Assembly: GCA_001464255.1 (NCBI GenBank)
Contig: LNFD01000389.1
Coordinates: 1 to 10,659, forward strand
Direction: 5' to 3'
Origin: Actinomycetales bacterium Ga0077552
GTDB taxonomy: Bacteria; Actinomycetota; Actinomycetes; Actinomycetales; Microbacteriaceae
DNA length: 10,659 nt
The notes under the pieces were generated by a model, which was given only the letters and a program-made list of their open reading frames with translations, had not been told where the DNA came from and did not search any database. This document shows, one piece after another, positions 8,930-10,659 of the stretch. Positions within the stretch are counted from its first letter, which is position 1. Each line of letters begins with the position of its first letter. The position numbers and the translations under genes are program-made.

Positions 8930-10159
8930 GTGTCGACGGTCGTGCATCCCGGAGACTCGCTCACCCGCCGCCAGCGCGCCGTCTACGTCATCGTGCTCGG
9001 CGCCCTCACGGCGCTCGGTCCGTTCACGATCGACCTCTACCTGCCGGCCTTCCCGCAGGTCGAGGCCGACCTCGGGGTCTCGACCGCGGCCATCCAGCTC
9101 ACCCTCACGGCCACGACGATCGGCTTCGCCTTCGGCCAGCTGCTCGTGGGGCCGTGGAGCGACAAGGTGGGTCGTCGCCTGCCGCTCATCCTCGCGACGA
9201 GCGTGCACGTGCTCGCGAGCCTCGGTGTGGCGCTCGCGCCCGATATCGCCTGGCTCATGGCCTTCCGGGTGCTGCAGGGCTTCGGCGCCGCGGCCGGCGG
9301 GGTGGTCGCGATGGCGACCGTGCGCGACCTCTTCGGCGGCTACCCGCTCGTGCGCATGCTCTCGCGGCTCTCGCTCGTCAACGGCCTCGCGCCCATCCTC
9401 GCGCCCGTCATCGGCTCGCAGCTGCTGCTCGTCATGCCGTGGCGCGGCCTCTTCGTCGTGCTCGCCGCCTACGGCGTCATCATCGTCATCGCGGCGAGCC
9501 TGCTGATCGTCGAGACGCTACCGCCCGCGCGCCGCGTCGACCCCGGGCACGCGACGATCGGCGACCGCTACCGCGTGCTCTTCGCCGACCGCGTCTTCAT
9601 CGGCGTCGCGATCATCGGCGGCATGTCGTTCTCAGGCCTCTTCGCCTACCTCTCGGCCTCGCCGTTCCTCTTCCAAGACGTCTACGGCCTCGACCCGCAG
9701 GGCTACGGCCTGCTCTTCGCGATGAACTCGATCGGCGTCGTCGCGGGTGTGCAGATCAGCTCGCGGCTCGCCAAGCGCATCGCCCCGCAGTGGATCCTGA
9801 GCGTCTCGACGCTCGTGCTGCTCGGCAGCGCCATCGCGATCATCGTGCTCGACCTCGCGGGGGCCGGGTTCTGGGGCACGGTCGTGCCCCTGTGGTTCTT
9901 CATCACGGCCTGCGGCTTCGGGTTCCCGATGGTGCAGGCGCTCGCGCTCGCCAACCACGGCAAAGAGGCCGGCACCGCGGCCTCGCTGCTCGGGGCGATG
10001 AACTTCGGCCTCGCCGGCCTGCTCTCGCCGATCGTGGGGCTGTTCGGCATCTCCAGCGCTGTGCCCATGGGTGTCGTGATGGCGGCGACCTCGGTCGTGT
10101 CGATCGCGAGCCTGTGGTTCATCGTGCGGCCCCGCACGGTTCCGCCGCTCGCGCGCTGA
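8930..10159 (+). CDS. Bcr/CflA-family MFS drug-resistance transporter
   Basis: A predicted proton-driven exporter of 409 residues, major facilitator superfamily DHA1 type, with about twelve hydrophobic segments in two six-helix halves and a cytoplasmic link near 195-220. Family marks are 'TIDLYLPAFP' in the first helix (33-42), motif A 'GPWSDKVGRR' (74-83), motif B 'FRVLQGFGAAAG' (112-123, with R113) and the antiporter-like 'NGLAPILAPVIG' (151-162). These match Bcr/CflA proteins, which export bicyclomycin, sulfonamides or other small molecules; the actual substrate cannot be read from sequence. The start is GTG 8930 with GGGAGG at 8917-8922, seven bases upstream. It lies beyond the operon terminator with its own putative promoter, so a link to arabinose use is not supported. 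A 6-bp inverted repeat (10164-10169 with 10177-10182) follows the stop and is at best a weak terminator. Confidence 0.93.
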   Translation: MSTVVHPGDSLTRRQRAVYVIVLGALTALGPFTIDLYLPAFPQVEADLGVSTAAIQLTLTATTIGFAFGQLLVGPWSDKVGRRLPLILATSVHVLASLGVALAPDIAWLMAFRVLQGFGAAAGGVVAMATVRDLFGGYPLVRMLSRLSLVNGLAPILAPVIGSQLLLVMPWRGLFVVLAAYGVIIVIAASLLIVETLPPARRVDPGHATIGDRYRVLFADRVFIGVAIIGGMSFSGLFAYLSASPFLFQDVYGLDPQGYGLLFAMNSIGVVAGVQISSRLAKRIAPQWILSVSTLVLLGSAIAIIVLDLAGAGFWGTVVPLWFFITACGFGFPMVQALALANHGKEAGTAASLLGAMNFGLAGLLSPIVGLFGISSAVPMGVVMAATSVVSIASLWFIVRPRTVPPLAR

Positions 10160-10217
10160 CGCGGCCCGGTGGCGAGCCGGGCATCCGGTGACGACGCGGG
10201 CCTGGCGCGATTGTTGT

Positions 10218-10238
10218 CCATGTGTATAACATGGGGAT
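10218..10238 (+). promoter_or_regulatory. -10 element with inverted repeat; likely leaderless start
   Basis: TATAAC at 10225-10230 is a good -10 placed 8 nt before the ATG at 10239, so transcription would begin at or within a base or two of the start codon. The inverted repeat CCATGT / ACATGG (10218-10223 and 10229-10234) is centred on this -10 and could bind a repressor. No clear -35 is seen at the expected distance. The GGGG at 10233-10236 is too close to the ATG to serve as a normal ribosome site. Confidence 0.55.
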
Positions 10239-10659
10239 ATGAGGATCCTCCTGGTCGGCGCCGGAGGCGTCGGAGACGCCATCGCCAAGATCGCCGCCCG
10301 TCGCTCGTTCTTCGAGACGATGATCGTGAGCGACTACGACATCACCCGCGCCGAGCGCACGATCGCGCGAGCGCTTCGTCGCCGCGCAGATCGACGCCTC
10401 GCAGGCCGAGAGCGTCACCGCGGTCGCGCGCGAGCATGGCGCGACGCACGTCATGAACGCCGTCGAGCCGAAGTTCGTGCCCACGATCTTCGCGGGGGCC
10501 CTCGCTGCGGGCGCCGACTACCTCGACATGGCCATGAGCCTCTCGCCCCCGCACCCCGAGCAGCCGCACGCGCTCACGGGCGTCAAGCTCGGCGACGAGC
10601 AGTTCGCCGCCTCGCCCGAGTGGGAGGCCGCGGGGCGCCTCGCCCTCGTCGGCATGGGC
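10239..10659 (+). pseudogene. Saccharopine dehydrogenase-like NAD(P)-binding protein, frame break, 3' truncated by window
   Basis: The gene starts at ATG 10239 and runs off the right edge. The N-terminus 'MRILLVGAGGVGDAIAKIAA' is a Rossmann nucleotide-binding motif (GAGGVG), followed by 'IVSDYDITRAER'. The frame then breaks at about 10362-10372. From GAG 10369 the next frame continues the same kind of protein ('ERFVAAQIDAS', 'THVMNAVEPKFV', 'GADYLDMAMSL', 'GVKLGDEQFA', 'GRLALVGMG') without a stop to 10659. This layout matches the saccharopine dehydrogenase-like family, whose members act in lysine or polyamine metabolism; the substrate here is unknown. The two frames are about three to six residues closer together than I would expect, so a small deletion (or one extra base) near the GCGCGAGCGC sequence is likely. 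It could be a true mutation or a sequence error. No adjoining gene indicates its role. Confidence 0.8.

Noticed and set aside
8930..10159. The MFS gene as a sugar exporter belonging to the arabinose operon
   Set aside because: It follows a strong terminator hairpin, has its own promoter-like region, lacks the TGTGACCGTT operators, and its motifs indicate Bcr/CflA drug export.
8878..10191. 437-codon plus-strand frame overlapping the MFS gene
   Set aside because: It is an arginine- and alanine-rich shadow in a shifted frame. The frame from GTG 8930 has a ribosome site and clear Bcr/CflA motifs.

Overview
The window is high-GC DNA (most codons end in G or C, and starts are often GTG) of the kind seen in Actinobacteria. 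The gene content and codon style suggest Microbacteriaceae or a close relative; that placement is an inference from style, not a database result. All recognised genes lie on the + strand.

Layout: (1) 1-684, the effector-binding part of a LacI-family repressor that enters from the left edge. (2) 685-894, a regulatory region with a consensus-like -35 and four copies of a TGTGACCGTT half-site around the presumed promoter. (3) 895-4668, araD-araB-araA, joined by 4-nt start/stop overlaps. Together these encode conversion of L-arabinose to L-ribulose, L-ribulose-5-phosphate and D-xylulose-5-phosphate. araA has a frame break near its 3' end, just after a catalytic histidine. (4) 4779-8760, a CUT2-type sugar ABC transporter (ChvE-like lipoprotein, MmsA-like double ATPase, MmsB-like permease). 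A hairpin precedes the binding-protein gene, a perfect 15-bp hairpin separates it from the ATPase gene, and another 15-bp hairpin closes the operon. (5) 8930-10159, a separate Bcr/CflA-type MFS exporter gene with its own weak promoter and two perfect 14-bp palindromes upstream. (6) 10239 to the right edge, the start of a saccharopine-dehydrogenase-like gene, probably leaderless, with a second frame break about 125 nt in.

The coherent unit is an L-arabinose (or related pentose) import and catabolism operon. The sugar is bound by the lipoprotein, imported by MmsAB, and processed by AraA, AraB and AraD into the pentose phosphate pathway, probably under the upstream LacI-type repressor. The kinase appears to belong to a ribulokinase class unlike E. 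coli AraB.

I found no CRISPR array, tRNA, rRNA, insertion sequence or clearly novel system. The points most worth a second look are the operator array, the two frame breaks (real pseudogenes or sequence errors) and the intra-operon hairpins.
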